Assembly: GCA_016195565.1 (NCBI GenBank)
Contig: JACPZK010000006.1
Location: 236,002-300,001, forward strand
DNA: 64,000 bases
DNA from: Nitrospirota bacterium
GTDB taxonomy: Bacteria; Nitrospirota; Thermodesulfovibrionia; Thermodesulfovibrionales; UBA1546
Direction of reading: 5' to 3'
Below the pieces are notes generated by a model that was not told where the DNA came from, made no database searches, and was given only the letters and a program-made list of their open reading frames with translations. Shown here piece after piece: positions 1 to 8,672 of this stretch. Both the position numbers and the translations under genes were made by a program. Each line of letters begins with the position of its first letter. The stretch's first letter is position 1.

Positions 1-179
1 ATCCCGTATTGTTTAATCAGTACGGCGTCATGGCGGTAAATGCTGAAAAGCATAAACATGTAAAATACAGAGAGGCCATGGAGTTTATAAACTGGATTAT
101 ATCAAAGGAAGGTCAGAATGCTATTGCGTCATTCAGGGATAAACACGGGGATCAGTTGTTTTTTCCCAATGCAAAGTAA
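1..179 (+). CDS. tupA: TupA-like tungstate-binding protein, C-terminal end
   Basis: The window opens inside this gene; 58 codons remain before the TAA at 177-179, read in the frame starting at base 3. The visible tail contains NQYGVMAVN, then FINWIISKEGQ and finally GDQLFFPNA, the pattern of the C-terminal lobe of TupA-type periplasmic tungstate (or molybdate) binding proteins. The family captures the oxyanion and hands it to the TupB permease, which starts 3 bases downstream. The upstream part, including any signal peptide, lies outside the window, so tungstate rather than molybdate specificity is inferred from the Tup-like neighbours. Confidence 0.85.
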   Translation, partial: PVLFNQYGVMAVNAEKHKHVKYREAMEFINWIISKEGQNAIASFRDKHGDQLFFPNAK

Positions 180-182
180 AAT

Positions 183-890
183 ATGGATTCAATAATAGAG
201 GGGTTTAAAAGGGCGTTTTTACTTATATTTAACCTTGATGCGGAATTATTAAGCATAATATTCTTATCACTCAGGGTATCGGGAACTGCGCTTTTAATCG
301 TGTGCATATTAGGTATTCCCTTATCCACGCTAATAAGCTTAAAAAAATTCCCTGCACGGGGATTATTTATAAGCGTCATGAATACCTTTATGGGGCTTCC
401 TCCTGTTGTCGTCGGCCTTTTTGTTTATATGATGCTGTCAAGAAGCGGGCCCGTCGGTTTTATGGGACTCCTTTATACGCCCTCGGCAATGATTATCGCC
501 CAGACAATACTCGCTTTTCCCATTGCGGTGTCACTCTGTCATTCAGCGATTATCAGCGTTAACCCTATCATAAAGCAGGCTTCAATGACACTGGGAGCAA
601 CACCCCTTCAAACCTCGGTTACCATAATAAAAGAAGCGCGGTATGGGATAATGTCAGGTGTGATTGCGGCATTTGGAAGGGTAATGGCAGAGGTCGGAGC
701 GATTCTTATCGTTGGCGGAAATATTGCGGGATACACCCGCGTTATGACAACAACCATTGCTCTGGAAACAGACAAAGGGAATTTTGAACTTGCCATAGCG
801 CTCGGAATTATACTTTTAACTATCTCGCTGCTCATAAACTCGGCGCTGCACTTTATACAGAGGAAAGGAGCGCTTCCGGTAAACAGATGA
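183..890 (+). CDS. tupB: Tungstate ABC transporter permease
   Basis: 235 residues with about five or six hydrophobic segments, the normal size of TupB/CysT-type inner-membrane permeases. The cytoplasmic coupling loop is visible near residues 125-170 (ASMTLGATPLQTSVTIIKEA, then AFGRVMAEVGAI), which in this superfamily contacts the ATPase. The start lies 3 bases after the tupA stop and has no clear Shine-Dalgarno, suggesting translational coupling. Its last bases overlap tupC (ATGA). With its neighbours it would form a tungstate importer supplying tungsten enzymes; molybdate transport is the main alternative. Confidence 0.9.
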   Translation: MDSIIEGFKRAFLLIFNLDAELLSIIFLSLRVSGTALLIVCILGIPLSTLISLKKFPARGLFISVMNTFMGLPPVVVGLFVYMMLSRSGPVGFMGLLYTPSAMIIAQTILAFPIAVSLCHSAIISVNPIIKQASMTLGATPLQTSVTIIKEARYGIMSGVIAAFGRVMAEVGAILIVGGNIAGYTRVMTTTIALETDKGNFELAIALGIILLTISLLINSALHFIQRKGALPVNR

Positions 891-1540
891 GCATGAGACT
901 TAATATATCCGAGGTCCGGAAAAGCTATAACGGAAAACCTGTTCTGAATGCCTGCTCCTTTTCTTTTGACAGAAACGGCGTTTATGTATTAACGGGATCT
1001 AATGGCAGCGGTAAATCCACGCTGCTCAGGATATGCGCCCTTATTGAAAATCCTGATAAAGGAGAGGTCAATTATTTCTCCGGCGATAATATAATTAGCA
1101 AGGATATCGGATTAAGACGAAGGATTACCCTTGTTTTGCCCGGGATTGGTTTGTTTAACACTACAGTTTTTAATAATGCAGCTTACGGGCTGAAAATAAG
1201 GGGAGACAAAAGCAAAGAGATAGAAAGAAAGGTCTATGATGTATTGAAATTTGTCGGACTCATTCATAAAAAAAATCACAATGCCCTTACGCTTTCAAGC
1301 GGCGAAACCCAGAGGCTCGGCATTGCAAGGGCAATGGCCATAGAGCCTGAGATGCTCTTTCTTGATGAGCCTACCGCATCCATTGATAATGAGAATACAG
1401 AGATTGTGGAGAATATAATCTTAAATATGAAAAAAGAAGGCAGATCCAAAATCATTATTGCCACCCATGATATGCTACAGGCTGAAAGGCTTGCTGATTG
1501 CATGCTCATCATGGATGAGGGGAAAATCAGCAAGGTTTAA
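887..1540 (+). CDS. tupC: Tungstate ABC transporter ATP-binding protein
   Basis: 217-residue ABC ATPase that energises the TupB permease at the inner face of the membrane. The Walker A motif is GSNGSGKST, the signature is LSSGETQRLGIARA, and the Walker B region reads MLFLDEPTA, followed by the switch histidine in IIATHD. It is shorter than ModC and lacks the C-terminal molybdate-sensing domain, which fits TupC. The 4-base ATGA overlap with tupB places it in the same operon. Nothing is seen immediately downstream except the tRNA gene, so it is probably the last gene of the operon. Confidence 0.9.
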   Translation: MSMRLNISEVRKSYNGKPVLNACSFSFDRNGVYVLTGSNGSGKSTLLRICALIENPDKGEVNYFSGDNIISKDIGLRRRITLVLPGIGLFNTTVFNNAAYGLKIRGDKSKEIERKVYDVLKFVGLIHKKNHNALTLSSGETQRLGIARAMAIEPEMLFLDEPTASIDNENTEIVENIILNMKKEGRSKIIIATHDMLQAERLADCMLIMDEGKISKV

Positions 1541-1589
1541 GTTGCACTCCGATGCTCTTTTTTAGTATCTTATTCAATCTACTTGCTTT

Positions 1590-1676
1590 GCCGGAGTGGC
1601 GGAATTGGTAGACGCAAGGGACTTAAAATCCCTCGTGGGAAACCTCGTGCCGGTTCAAATCCGGCCTCCGGCACCA
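1590..1676 (+). tRNA. tRNA-Leu (anticodon UAA)
   Basis: A 7-bp acceptor stem pairs GCCGGAG (1590-1596) with CTCCGGC (1666-1672), followed by discriminator A and an encoded CCA at 1674-1676. The D-loop, a 7-base anticodon loop CTTAAAA with anticodon TAA, a long class-II variable arm and the T-loop TTCAAAT are all visible. The long variable arm and UAA anticodon identify a leucine tRNA reading UUA and UUG. It stands alone, with no other RNA genes beside it. Confidence 0.95.
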
Positions 1677-1804
1677 CTATTTTTCAAGATATGTTTAATC
1701 CCAATCCCAGAGTCCGAGTGGCACATTTCCTCTTTTATTTGCTGATGCGTGGCATTCTGAATCATTCACCGACAACTTAGCTTGACTCGCTTTTGTTAAC
1801 TATG

Positions 1805-1858
1805 AGGAAAAAGAAAAAAGCCTTTGAGATTAAAGAATAATTCTCTAAAATCAAAGGC
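1805..1858 (-). terminator. Rho-independent terminator of the lipoprotein gene
   Basis: GCCTTTGA at 1820-1827 pairs with TCAAAGGC at 1851-1858. Read on the minus strand the hairpin is followed by a T-rich run (complement of 1805-1819). It lies just past the stop of the minus-strand lipoprotein gene and would end that transcript. Confidence 0.7.
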
Positions 1859-1876
1859 GTTCCCAAAGCATCATGC

Positions 1877-2749
1877 CTACCTGAAATCTATAGTTACTTC
1901 TTTATTCAGCTCCACCTTAATCCCGGGTATATCTTTCATCAACTTTTTAGCATCCTCAATTGTATTCGACTTTACCGTGCTGAACTTCTTTAAGTCCTCC
2001 GGCTGCGCAAAAAGTTTGCCGAAATCCATCTCCATCAGCGTAATCATGGAGCCTTCCCTGTGTGTAGCATTAGTCTGCACTATGGTACCCATTACCTCGA
2101 CAGCCAGCCCTATCTTCATGCCGCCAAACATCTCTTTCATCTGAGCCATTACCATCTCGGAATTCGGATCGTCTATCTTCTCTTGTTTGACTTCTTCCCT
2201 GGATTCTTCGGGTTTATCAACTGGTTTCTCTTTAGGCATCTTGACAACTAGTTGAGACGGGTTTCCCTTAGTTAACTTAAACACTATAATCTCCTTTTTG
2301 CTGTCCGCCTCTTTGCCACCACCCCGGGAACCGGGCATGTTTCCTCCCGGATTTTGATTAAATTTCAACTTATTTATATCCTTAAAAGCATATATCGCCT
2401 TATATCCTTCGAACTTATCGGTTGTAACCCTTTTGCTCGAAACATATGTTGTTCCTTCTCCCAGTTCATTAGCTTTTTTCTTAAGCTCTTCCACATTCAA
2501 AATACCAAAGGCTTCTTTATCTTTCCCTTTGTTCTTTTTGGCCTGCTTATTATTTCCATCCGCGAATGCGCCAGCCATCTGTTTTTCCATGGTCTTCATC
2601 TGCTCGACTAATTCCTTACTCATCAAAAATGTTTCCTCGATGGTGCCGCTGCCATCAGGCCTAACACTTACAAGTGTGCTTGCCTGAAAACATCCTGCCA
2701 AGCTTAAAAACAACAAAAAAATAGTTATAAATGAAAGTGTTTTTCTCAT
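1877..2749 (-). CDS. Hypothetical lipoprotein
   Basis: 290 residues beginning with a lipoprotein signal peptide: Arg-Lys, a hydrophobic stretch, then the lipobox LAGC with Cys20, so it is probably lipid-anchored to the cell envelope. The mature part is charged and Lys-rich in the middle (an AKKNKGKDKEA stretch), contains a low-complexity GGNMPGSRGGG segment, and has no motif I recognise. An AAGGGG Shine-Dalgarno precedes the ATG. It follows the second cheY of the chemosensory cluster on the same strand with a gap of about 90 bases, so it may or may not share its transcript. Function unknown. Confidence 0.75.
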   Translation of the reverse strand: MRKTLSFITIFLLFLSLAGCFQASTLVSVRPDGSGTIEETFLMSKELVEQMKTMEKQMAGAFADGNNKQAKKNKGKDKEAFGILNVEELKKKANELGEGTTYVSSKRVTTDKFEGYKAIYAFKDINKLKFNQNPGGNMPGSRGGGKEADSKKEIIVFKLTKGNPSQLVVKMPKEKPVDKPEESREEVKQEKIDDPNSEMVMAQMKEMFGGMKIGLAVEVMGTIVQTNATHREGSMITLMEMDFGKLFAQPEDLKKFSTVKSNTIEDAKKLMKDIPGIKVELNKEVTIDFR

Positions 2750-2839
2750 AATAATCCCCTTATTTTGTCAGCGCCGAATATTTCCATCTTTCTCGAAATT
2801 CCGGCGCTATTTTTTTAGAAGTTATTACAATGCAAATTT

Positions 2840-3214
2840 CTAATGAGGCTGATTGATAAAACCGTTGACGAGCTTTATAAGTTCCTGCGTTTGTATCGGT
2901 TTCGGAAGATATGCGTTAGCTCCGATGGCAAGCGCCCTCTTTTTATCTTCCTCTGCGCCTTCTGTTGTTATTATTATTATAGGTATGTCCTTATAAATGG
3001 GATTGCCCCTTACAAGGCTGACGAGTTTCAAGCCGTCCATGACAGGCATGTTTATGTCTGCAAGTATGAGGTCTATTTTTTCAGAAGATAATTTTTTCAA
3101 AGCATCAACACCGTCCGTTGCTTCAATCACCTTTGAGCCTGCTATCCTTTTCATAGCAAAACCGATGAGCTGTCTCATCGTCGGAGAATCTTCTACCACA
3201 AGAATATTCGGCAT
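2840..3214 (-). CDS. CheY-like single-domain response regulator
   Basis: 124 residues that form one receiver domain. The acidic pair is E8-D9, the phospho-acceptor is D53 in LADINMP, the switch threonine is T83 and the conserved lysine is K105 in PKP. There is no output domain, so it should act by protein-protein contact like CheY. It is the last signalling gene of the minus-strand chemosensory cluster, right after the GAF protein. It is a paralogue of the receiver that heads the cluster (15261-15629), so two diffusible receivers could compete for one CheA. Confidence 0.9.
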   Translation of the reverse strand: MPNILVVEDSPTMRQLIGFAMKRIAGSKVIEATDGVDALKKLSSEKIDLILADINMPVMDGLKLVSLVRGNPIYKDIPIIIITTEGAEEDKKRALAIGANAYLPKPIQTQELIKLVNGFINQPH

Positions 3215-3222
3215 CTTATCAG

Positions 3223-4047
3223 CTACCTCCTCGGCTTTTCTTTCAGCATATCAAGGAAACTCTGTATTGTGGTCAGTTTCCTCTCTGATTGCGTATATAG
3301 TTTTGAAGAAAAAATAGCAGTGGCTGCATGCCCTGCAAGCAGATTAAAAAGCTCGTAGTCAACATTTGAGAACTTTTCTTTCTGAATCAGAAGAGAATAT
3401 ATAGCAATAACACCTATCACATGCTCCTTAATCTTTAAAGGGATACAGACTATGGGGTTTTCGGTAGAGATACTGCCTCTGTTATTATGTATATTTTCAG
3501 AAAAATAGCTCTCGCCTTCTTTTGCAGCAGTCCCTATAATCCCTTCGCCAAACCTTACCTTAGGAACATCAGAAATGGCTATGCCTTCTGTCCCGACAGG
3601 GATAAGCTCGTTTGTTTTCTCTTCTATAAGGAGCACTGCGAATTTCTCGGCGCCTATGAGGTTTATCACTATTTCAAGGACTATTCTCAGAACTTCATTG
3701 AAATCCAGAGTTGAATGCAGCTGGTAACTTGCAACGTAGAGGTTGGCAAGGTTGTTATTCTCATCTTCGACTTCAACATACTTTGCCGCAAAATCCTTAT
3801 TTTCTTCCTCAACCTGCCTGAATCTTTCCTTGAGGGAATTCAGTTCATCTTCCGTAATCTTTATCCGCTCTTCATAAAGCCTTATCTTTGCCTCATCGCC
3901 TGAACGCTCAACAGCTTCTTCAAGCTGGGCAAGCTTGAACCTCAACCTCTCATTTTCCTTAAGAAGCTCTTGAGTAAACTCCTCTCCCTTTCTGAACATC
4001 TGAAGAAACTCATCAGCCTTCTTTCCAATACTTGTTTCTCTTTCCAT
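3223..4047 (-). CDS. Coiled-coil GAF-domain protein
   Basis: 274 residues. Residues about 15-95 are rich in Glu, Lys, Leu and Arg and form a long coiled coil; residues about 105-255 match a GAF sensory domain (ASYQLHSTLDFNEVLRIVLE, then FAVLLIEEK and GEGIIGTAA). The ATG at 4047 is preferred over an in-frame TTG at 4050 because AGAGGG lies 7 bases before the ATG. It starts 4 bases after the cheB stop and is followed closely by a cheY, so it is part of the chemosensory operon. GAF domains bind small ligands or act as dimer scaffolds; no catalytic output is attached here. Confidence 0.85.
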   Translation of the reverse strand: MERETSIGKKADEFLQMFRKGEEFTQELLKENERLRFKLAQLEEAVERSGDEAKIRLYEERIKITEDELNSLKERFRQVEEENKDFAAKYVEVEDENNNLANLYVASYQLHSTLDFNEVLRIVLEIVINLIGAEKFAVLLIEEKTNELIPVGTEGIAISDVPKVRFGEGIIGTAAKEGESYFSENIHNNRGSISTENPIVCIPLKIKEHVIGVIAIYSLLIQKEKFSNVDYELFNLLAGHAATAIFSSKLYTQSERKLTTIQSFLDMLKEKPRR

Positions 4048-4051
4048 CAAT

Positions 4052-5110
4052 TTACCCTCTGTTAACTATATTTATTAACTCCACCGGTATTTCAGAGAGC
4101 GGAAGCACGCTGTCCGCTGCTCCTGCGCTTATGACTTCAGCAGGCATTCCAAAAACCACGGCTGTTTCCTCTGATTCAGCTATAGTATAACCGCCTTTTG
4201 ATTTAATTTCCAGCATCCCCTTTTTCCCGTCATTCCCCATGCCTGTAAGAACAACACCCATTGCCTTGGTCCCGTAATGTTCTGCGGCAGATGACATCAT
4301 TAAATCAACCGAAGGCACATACTTGTCCTCTTTGACAGCTTCTTTTAACCGCACATGACATCCGCGCCCTTTTTTCTTAAACATCATGTGGCAACCGCCA
4401 GGGCAAATCAACACCCTCCCCTGTTCAATAACATCACCGTCTTCCGCTTCTTTTATTTTAAGCTTAGAGATATGGTCCAGCCTTTCAGCCAGAGGCCCGG
4501 TAAAACCCTTTGGCATGTGCTGGCTTATAACTACCGACGCAGCAAAATTATGCGGAAGCCGCGTAAGGATTATCTGCAGCGCCGCAGGCCCGCCTGTTGA
4601 CGAGCCTATTGCCACAACTTCTATGTCGCCTATCACTGAATCAGTTTTGGCCTGTGCTTCAATATCGCCGCTCAACAGGCTGAGACTCTTGCTTAACTTA
4701 TCCATTCTGAGGTTTCTTATTCCCTTTACCTTTGCGAGAAGGTCATTCTCTATGCTCTGCAGCTCCACAGACGCCTTCTTTGTCGGCTTTGCAATAAAAT
4801 CAACAGCGCCCAGTTCAAGCGCCTTAAACACTGTCTTGGTGTCGGAATAAGAACTGACCATTATCACAGGGGTGGGTTTTTCTTTCATCAGCCATCTCAG
4901 AAAACTGAATCCGTCCATGGCAGGCATTTCAAAATCAAGCGTAATAAGGTCAGGCTTCAGTCTCAATGTCTTTGCCATCGCCTCTATGCCGTCAGACGCT
5001 ATGCCTATAACCTCAATGCCCGGGTCTGCCTCAAGCATCTTCCTTATCGACTGCCGGCTGTAAGCCGAATCATCAACAATAAGAATTTTTATCTTTGGTT
5101 TTGCTGTCAT
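4052..5110 (-). CDS. cheB: CheB chemotaxis protein-glutamate methylesterase
   Basis: Two-domain CheB of 352 residues. The receiver domain (about 1-120) carries D13-D14 and phospho-acceptor D59; the C-terminal esterase domain carries the catalytic Ser in GSSTGGP, His in SQHMPKGF and Asp in LTGMGNDG. It removes methyl groups from receptor glutamates, resetting adaptation together with CheR. I prefer the ATG at 5110, which is 4 bases after the cheR stop, over the longer in-frame start at 5146, because the extra 12 residues lie inside cheR and are not typical of the family. Phosphorylation by the cluster's CheA is expected. Confidence 0.93.
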   Translation of the reverse strand: MTAKPKIKILIVDDSAYSRQSIRKMLEADPGIEVIGIASDGIEAMAKTLRLKPDLITLDFEMPAMDGFSFLRWLMKEKPTPVIMVSSYSDTKTVFKALELGAVDFIAKPTKKASVELQSIENDLLAKVKGIRNLRMDKLSKSLSLLSGDIEAQAKTDSVIGDIEVVAIGSSTGGPAALQIILTRLPHNFAASVVISQHMPKGFTGPLAERLDHISKLKIKEAEDGDVIEQGRVLICPGGCHMMFKKKGRGCHVRLKEAVKEDKYVPSVDLMMSSAAEHYGTKAMGVVLTGMGNDGKKGMLEIKSKGGYTIAESEETAVVFGMPAEVISAGAADSVLPLSEIPVELINIVNRG

Positions 5111-5114
5111 AGTT

Positions 5115-6020
5115 TTATATTTTATTCCCCCATACCATTTTCTCAAGACTTTCAGGTGACATTGCTACCGTAAGTTTTGGCGGTTTTTGATAAACCATAT
5201 CATGTTTGAAGTGCTTAAGCGTAAAGGCTGTAGAAATATTCATCAACGACTCTGCATGGCCCAGCAGCAGATACCTTCCGTCAGTAAGCCTTTCATGAAA
5301 ACCCCTGATTACCTTTTTTCTCGCCTCCAGATCAAAATATATAAGCACATTCCTGCATAATATCACATCCATCTCACCTGCGAATTTCACTTTGAAAGGG
5401 TCCAGAAGGTTAAGGCAGCTGAAATTCACAAGCCGCCTGACGTTGTCGTTTATCTTATAGAAATTATTTTCATATGTAAAATATTTTTCTATATAATGCT
5501 CCTCCGTAGTCCTGAATGAATTCTTTCTGTATACACCTCTCCTTGCATGCTGCAATACTCTCTGGTTGATATCACTGCCGAGTATTTCCACATCCCACCC
5601 CAGAAAAAAACCCTGCTCCAGCGCCAGCATTGCGATTGTATAAGGCTCTTCTCCTGTAGAGCAGCCTGCAGACCATATCCTTATCTTCTTTGACTCCCTG
5701 TTTGTATTCTTAAGCTCAGGCAGTATCTCCTCGCTCAGCGTTTTCAACTGGCTCATTTCCCTGAAAAAGTAAGTTTCATTTACAGTGAGGACATCTACGA
5801 TAAAAGAAAGCTCTTCATCTCTTCGCTTATCATATAAAAGGAGCCTGTAATAATCCCTGAAATCATTCAGCTGATGGCTTTTTACTCTCTTTGACAGCCT
5901 TTTCTCCAGGATGTATTTTGAATTATCATCAAAATACATCCCGCAGTAATCTTTTATGAGGTCCCTGAGGAGTCTGAATACGTCATCTGGTAAGGAAATG
6001 CTTTCTTCTATTTCAAGCAT
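5115..6020 (-). CDS. cheR: CheR chemotaxis protein methyltransferase
   Basis: 301 residues, standard for CheR. The N-terminal helical domain is followed by an S-adenosylmethionine-binding fold with motif WSAGCSTGEEPYTIAM and the later CRNVLIYF segment. It methylates receptor glutamates and opposes CheB. Its start overlaps the 3' end of the HEAT-repeat gene by 8 bases and its stop lies 4 bases before cheB, so the two adaptation enzymes are tightly co-translated. No receptor-tethering pentapeptide-binding extension or TPR tail is seen. Confidence 0.93.
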   Translation of the reverse strand: MLEIEESISLPDDVFRLLRDLIKDYCGMYFDDNSKYILEKRLSKRVKSHQLNDFRDYYRLLLYDKRRDEELSFIVDVLTVNETYFFREMSQLKTLSEEILPELKNTNRESKKIRIWSAGCSTGEEPYTIAMLALEQGFFLGWDVEILGSDINQRVLQHARRGVYRKNSFRTTEEHYIEKYFTYENNFYKINDNVRRLVNFSCLNLLDPFKVKFAGEMDVILCRNVLIYFDLEARKKVIRGFHERLTDGRYLLLGHAESLMNISTAFTLKHFKHDMVYQKPPKLTVAMSPESLEKMVWGNKI

Positions 6021-7995
6021 TAAGACACTCCTCCACAGCCTTTCTTACAACAGGGTCTTCTTCTTTATCCAGTAATTTCTCAAGCTCAACCCTGACGCTT
6101 CCGCCTGCAGCAGACACCCTCGCACAGAGAACCTCAACAGCCGCCATTCTTGTGGCCCAATCAGAATCGTTAAAATATGGCAGGATTATGCCTTCAATAG
6201 CATTAAATGGAGCAAGTGATTTTATAGCAGTCCTTCTTATTTCTTTATCATGCGAAGAAAGCATTTCTACTAATGCGCCCCTTGCAGTTTCGCCGCCTAT
6301 CCTGCTCAGAGACTCTATGGCTGTAGTTACAACAAATCCATTAGGGTCTGAAAGCAATTTCATAAGCTGTCTTACAGTGGCCTTATCACCTAATTCACCG
6401 AGCGCCTTTACCGCTGCCGCCCTGACTGCATCATCAGGGTCAGTGAGCAAAATGAGAAGCGATTCTGACACTCCTTTCCCCTTAATCAAGCCGAGGCTCA
6501 ATGCCGCAGAAACCCTTATGTCTGCATTCTCATCCGTAAGTGCAAGCGTCAGATATTTTATAGACTCGTCTGTTTTTATCATGGACAACGCCTTGACAAC
6601 GGCATGCCTTACCTTGATGTTGTCATCCTTCAGCGCAAAGCCGATTGCCGGCACAGCCTTAACAGCTCCAATCTCACCAAGCAATAATACAGCATTTTTT
6701 CTCAGCACAGGATTCCTGCTGCCGATCAGCTTGATTAATTCATCTGATGAAAGACCTGCCTTAAGGCTGGATAATGCGGCCACGGCTGCCTCCTGTACAT
6801 CTTCGTACTCATCAGAGAGCAGTTTTTTTATTTGCTCTACCGCCCTTAAATCACCTATCCTTGAGATAGCAATCGCTGCGAGCGCTCTCACATGCCCGTC
6901 CTCGTCTTTCATCAGTCCTTCAAACACATCATAAAAAACAGGCGAGGCCAGCTCGCCTGCCACATCGCATATAAACCTCTGCTGGTAGGGGCTGACTGTA
7001 TCAAACAAAGACAGAATGACCTCCGGTTTGTCTTTGCCTATGAAGACAAGCGCCCTTTTTACGTCCTCTGCCAGATCCTCTTCCAATGAAAGCTCCAGAA
7101 GCGGAGCAAGCGCCCTTTCATCTCTCATAAGGCCCAGCAGCAGTATTGCAGAAATCCTCATATCTGCCTTAGCGCTCCAGGCATGCGCAACAAGGATATC
7201 AATAATGCGGTCCACGAAGAACTTTTTCATTTCTTCTGCAATAAATTCTTCTTTCACGCCGTTATGATAAAAATTCCTTATCGTCTTTATTGCTTCTTCC
7301 TGTATCGTCTTTGATGAATCCTCAAGAAGGGGGACTATGTTCTTGAGCGTTTCAGGCGCAGAAAACCTGCCGAGCGCCTTTAGCACCGGTTCTCTGAGGG
7401 TCTTTGTAGAAAGGGCTTTAACAAGAGAAGGTATAGCCTTTCTGTCGCCAATCCTTCCAAGCGCATCTGCGGCAGGATATGACGTCCACAGGTCGCCGCT
7501 TTCAAGTATCTTTATCAGCGCATTCACAACAGCCGGTTCGCCTATTTTCCCAAGATGTTCAACAGCAGTGGCCCTGACATTGTCATCCTCGTCTTTAAGG
7601 GCGTCAAGCATCAGCGGCAGTGATCTTTTGTCTCTGAACTCTCCGAGCACATCTATTATAAATTTCCTCACATCCCTGTTCTGAGTATTGAAAGCCTCCA
7701 TGAGAAATGTTGTAGTCTTCTTGTCTAACTTTATGAGAGTTTCTATTGCTGAGTTTCTCGCTCCTGCATTATCATCAATATAAAGAAGGGCAATCAGGCC
7801 GTTGATATACGCTTCTACGGGATAATCATTAAGCAGGATGTCAACTGCTGTCTTTCTCACCCTCCAGCTGACATCTTTCATTGCCTTAAGAAGCAATCCG
7901 ATAGAGGCATCAGAAGCTGCGCCTCTCAGGCTCTCAACAACTTCTCTTCTTACCTCTACATCTTCGCTGTCAAGCAGATTTTCCGGTTTCTGCAT
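6013..7995 (-). CDS. HEAT-repeat protein of the chemosensory cluster
   Basis: About 660 residues made almost entirely of HEAT/PBS-lyase-type helical repeats of about 31 residues (recurring forms such as DDNVRATAVEHLGKIGEPA). It should be an alpha-solenoid scaffold. The ATG at 7995 is chosen because a GAGAGGAG Shine-Dalgarno precedes it; in-frame ATGs at 8016 and 8034 lie inside or against cheW. It is flanked by cheW upstream and overlaps cheR downstream, so it probably organises or tethers signalling proteins. The specific partner cannot be read from the sequence. No catalytic motif of phycobilin lyases is evident. Confidence 0.88.
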   Translation of the reverse strand: MQKPENLLDSEDVEVRREVVESLRGAASDASIGLLLKAMKDVSWRVRKTAVDILLNDYPVEAYINGLIALLYIDDNAGARNSAIETLIKLDKKTTTFLMEAFNTQNRDVRKFIIDVLGEFRDKRSLPLMLDALKDEDDNVRATAVEHLGKIGEPAVVNALIKILESGDLWTSYPAADALGRIGDRKAIPSLVKALSTKTLREPVLKALGRFSAPETLKNIVPLLEDSSKTIQEEAIKTIRNFYHNGVKEEFIAEEMKKFFVDRIIDILVAHAWSAKADMRISAILLLGLMRDERALAPLLELSLEEDLAEDVKRALVFIGKDKPEVILSLFDTVSPYQQRFICDVAGELASPVFYDVFEGLMKDEDGHVRALAAIAISRIGDLRAVEQIKKLLSDEYEDVQEAAVAALSSLKAGLSSDELIKLIGSRNPVLRKNAVLLLGEIGAVKAVPAIGFALKDDNIKVRHAVVKALSMIKTDESIKYLTLALTDENADIRVSAALSLGLIKGKGVSESLLILLTDPDDAVRAAAVKALGELGDKATVRQLMKLLSDPNGFVVTTAIESLSRIGGETARGALVEMLSSHDKEIRRTAIKSLAPFNAIEGIILPYFNDSDWATRMAAVEVLCARVSAAGGSVRVELEKLLDKEEDPVVRKAVEECLNA

Positions 7996-8008
7996 CTTTC
8001 TCCTCTCT

Positions 8009-8563
8009 CTACTCATGGGTCGTAGACGAGCCATCGGTTATGAGACCAGTGGATTCTTCTCGCTTCAGTCCGCTCTCATCCGCCTGTGGCGGAGAGGAGA
8101 ACGCGTCCGAGGAGGCGGAAAGCATTATCTTTTCCTTTGATGTAAGAAGCCTTTCAATATTAAGGAGGATTACTATCCTCTCTTCTTTCTTGCCAAGGCC
8201 TGTAAGATATTCTGTCTTCAAACCCTTAAACATTGCCGGTGGAGCGCTTATCTCCTCAGGACTAAAAGGGACTATCTTATCTATTTCATCAACCAGAAGT
8301 CCTATCTTCTCATCCTCGCAGCGGACCACTATTATCCGGCACTTGCCGGTTTCGGTATGAGCGCCGAATCGCTTCCTGAGGTCCAGCAAAGGGATTACAT
8401 CGCCCCTTACATTTATAACGCCTGAGATAAAATCAGGCAGTTCAGGAAGAAAATAGATCTTCTGCGATTTCAGTATCTCAACAACACTGCTTATGTTGAC
8501 GCCGAAATCTTCTTTTCCTATTTTAAAAACAGCAAATTTTTCCATAACTCCTCTGGTATACAT
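8009..8563 (-). CDS. cheW: CheW coupling protein
   Basis: 184 residues. A CheW fold covers roughly residues 7-145 (FAVFKIGKEDFGVNISSVVE, then GVINVRGDVIPLLDLRKRF), linking receptors to CheA. The last 40 residues are polar, Ser-rich and poorly conserved in appearance. Translation could begin at 8563 or at the internal ATG at 8545 (MEKFAVFK), which has AGAGGAG just upstream but with very short spacing. It lies between the receptor gene and the HEAT-repeat gene and is the single-domain coupler of the cluster. Confidence 0.92.
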   Translation of the reverse strand: MYTRGVMEKFAVFKIGKEDFGVNISSVVEILKSQKIYFLPELPDFISGVINVRGDVIPLLDLRKRFGAHTETGKCRIIVVRCEDEKIGLLVDEIDKIVPFSPEEISAPPAMFKGLKTEYLTGLGKKEERIVILLNIERLLTSKEKIMLSASSDAFSSPPQADESGLKREESTGLITDGSSTTHE

Positions 8564-8587
8564 AACGTCATAAGTCCTATACGCTTT

Positions 8588-8613
8588 GTCATTCCGGCTT
8601 GCTCGGCATGACA
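8588..8613. repeat. Degenerate family B palindromic repeat
   Basis: GTCATTCC and GGCATGAC frame a short imperfect hairpin between the receptor and cheW genes. It resembles a shortened member of the family B intergenic repeats at 44709 and 62360, without their central hairpins. Confidence 0.4.
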
Positions 8614-8672
8614 GAGAACTGCCGTGGATGCGGCATATTTTACGCCGCTAAGTATAAATAAATGTTTTCTCA

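Noticed and set aside
6152..6934. 260-codon open frame on the plus strand
   Set aside because: It runs antisense through the HEAT-repeat gene; its Ser/Ala-rich product is the mirror of biased codons in the real gene, and it has no ribosome-binding site.
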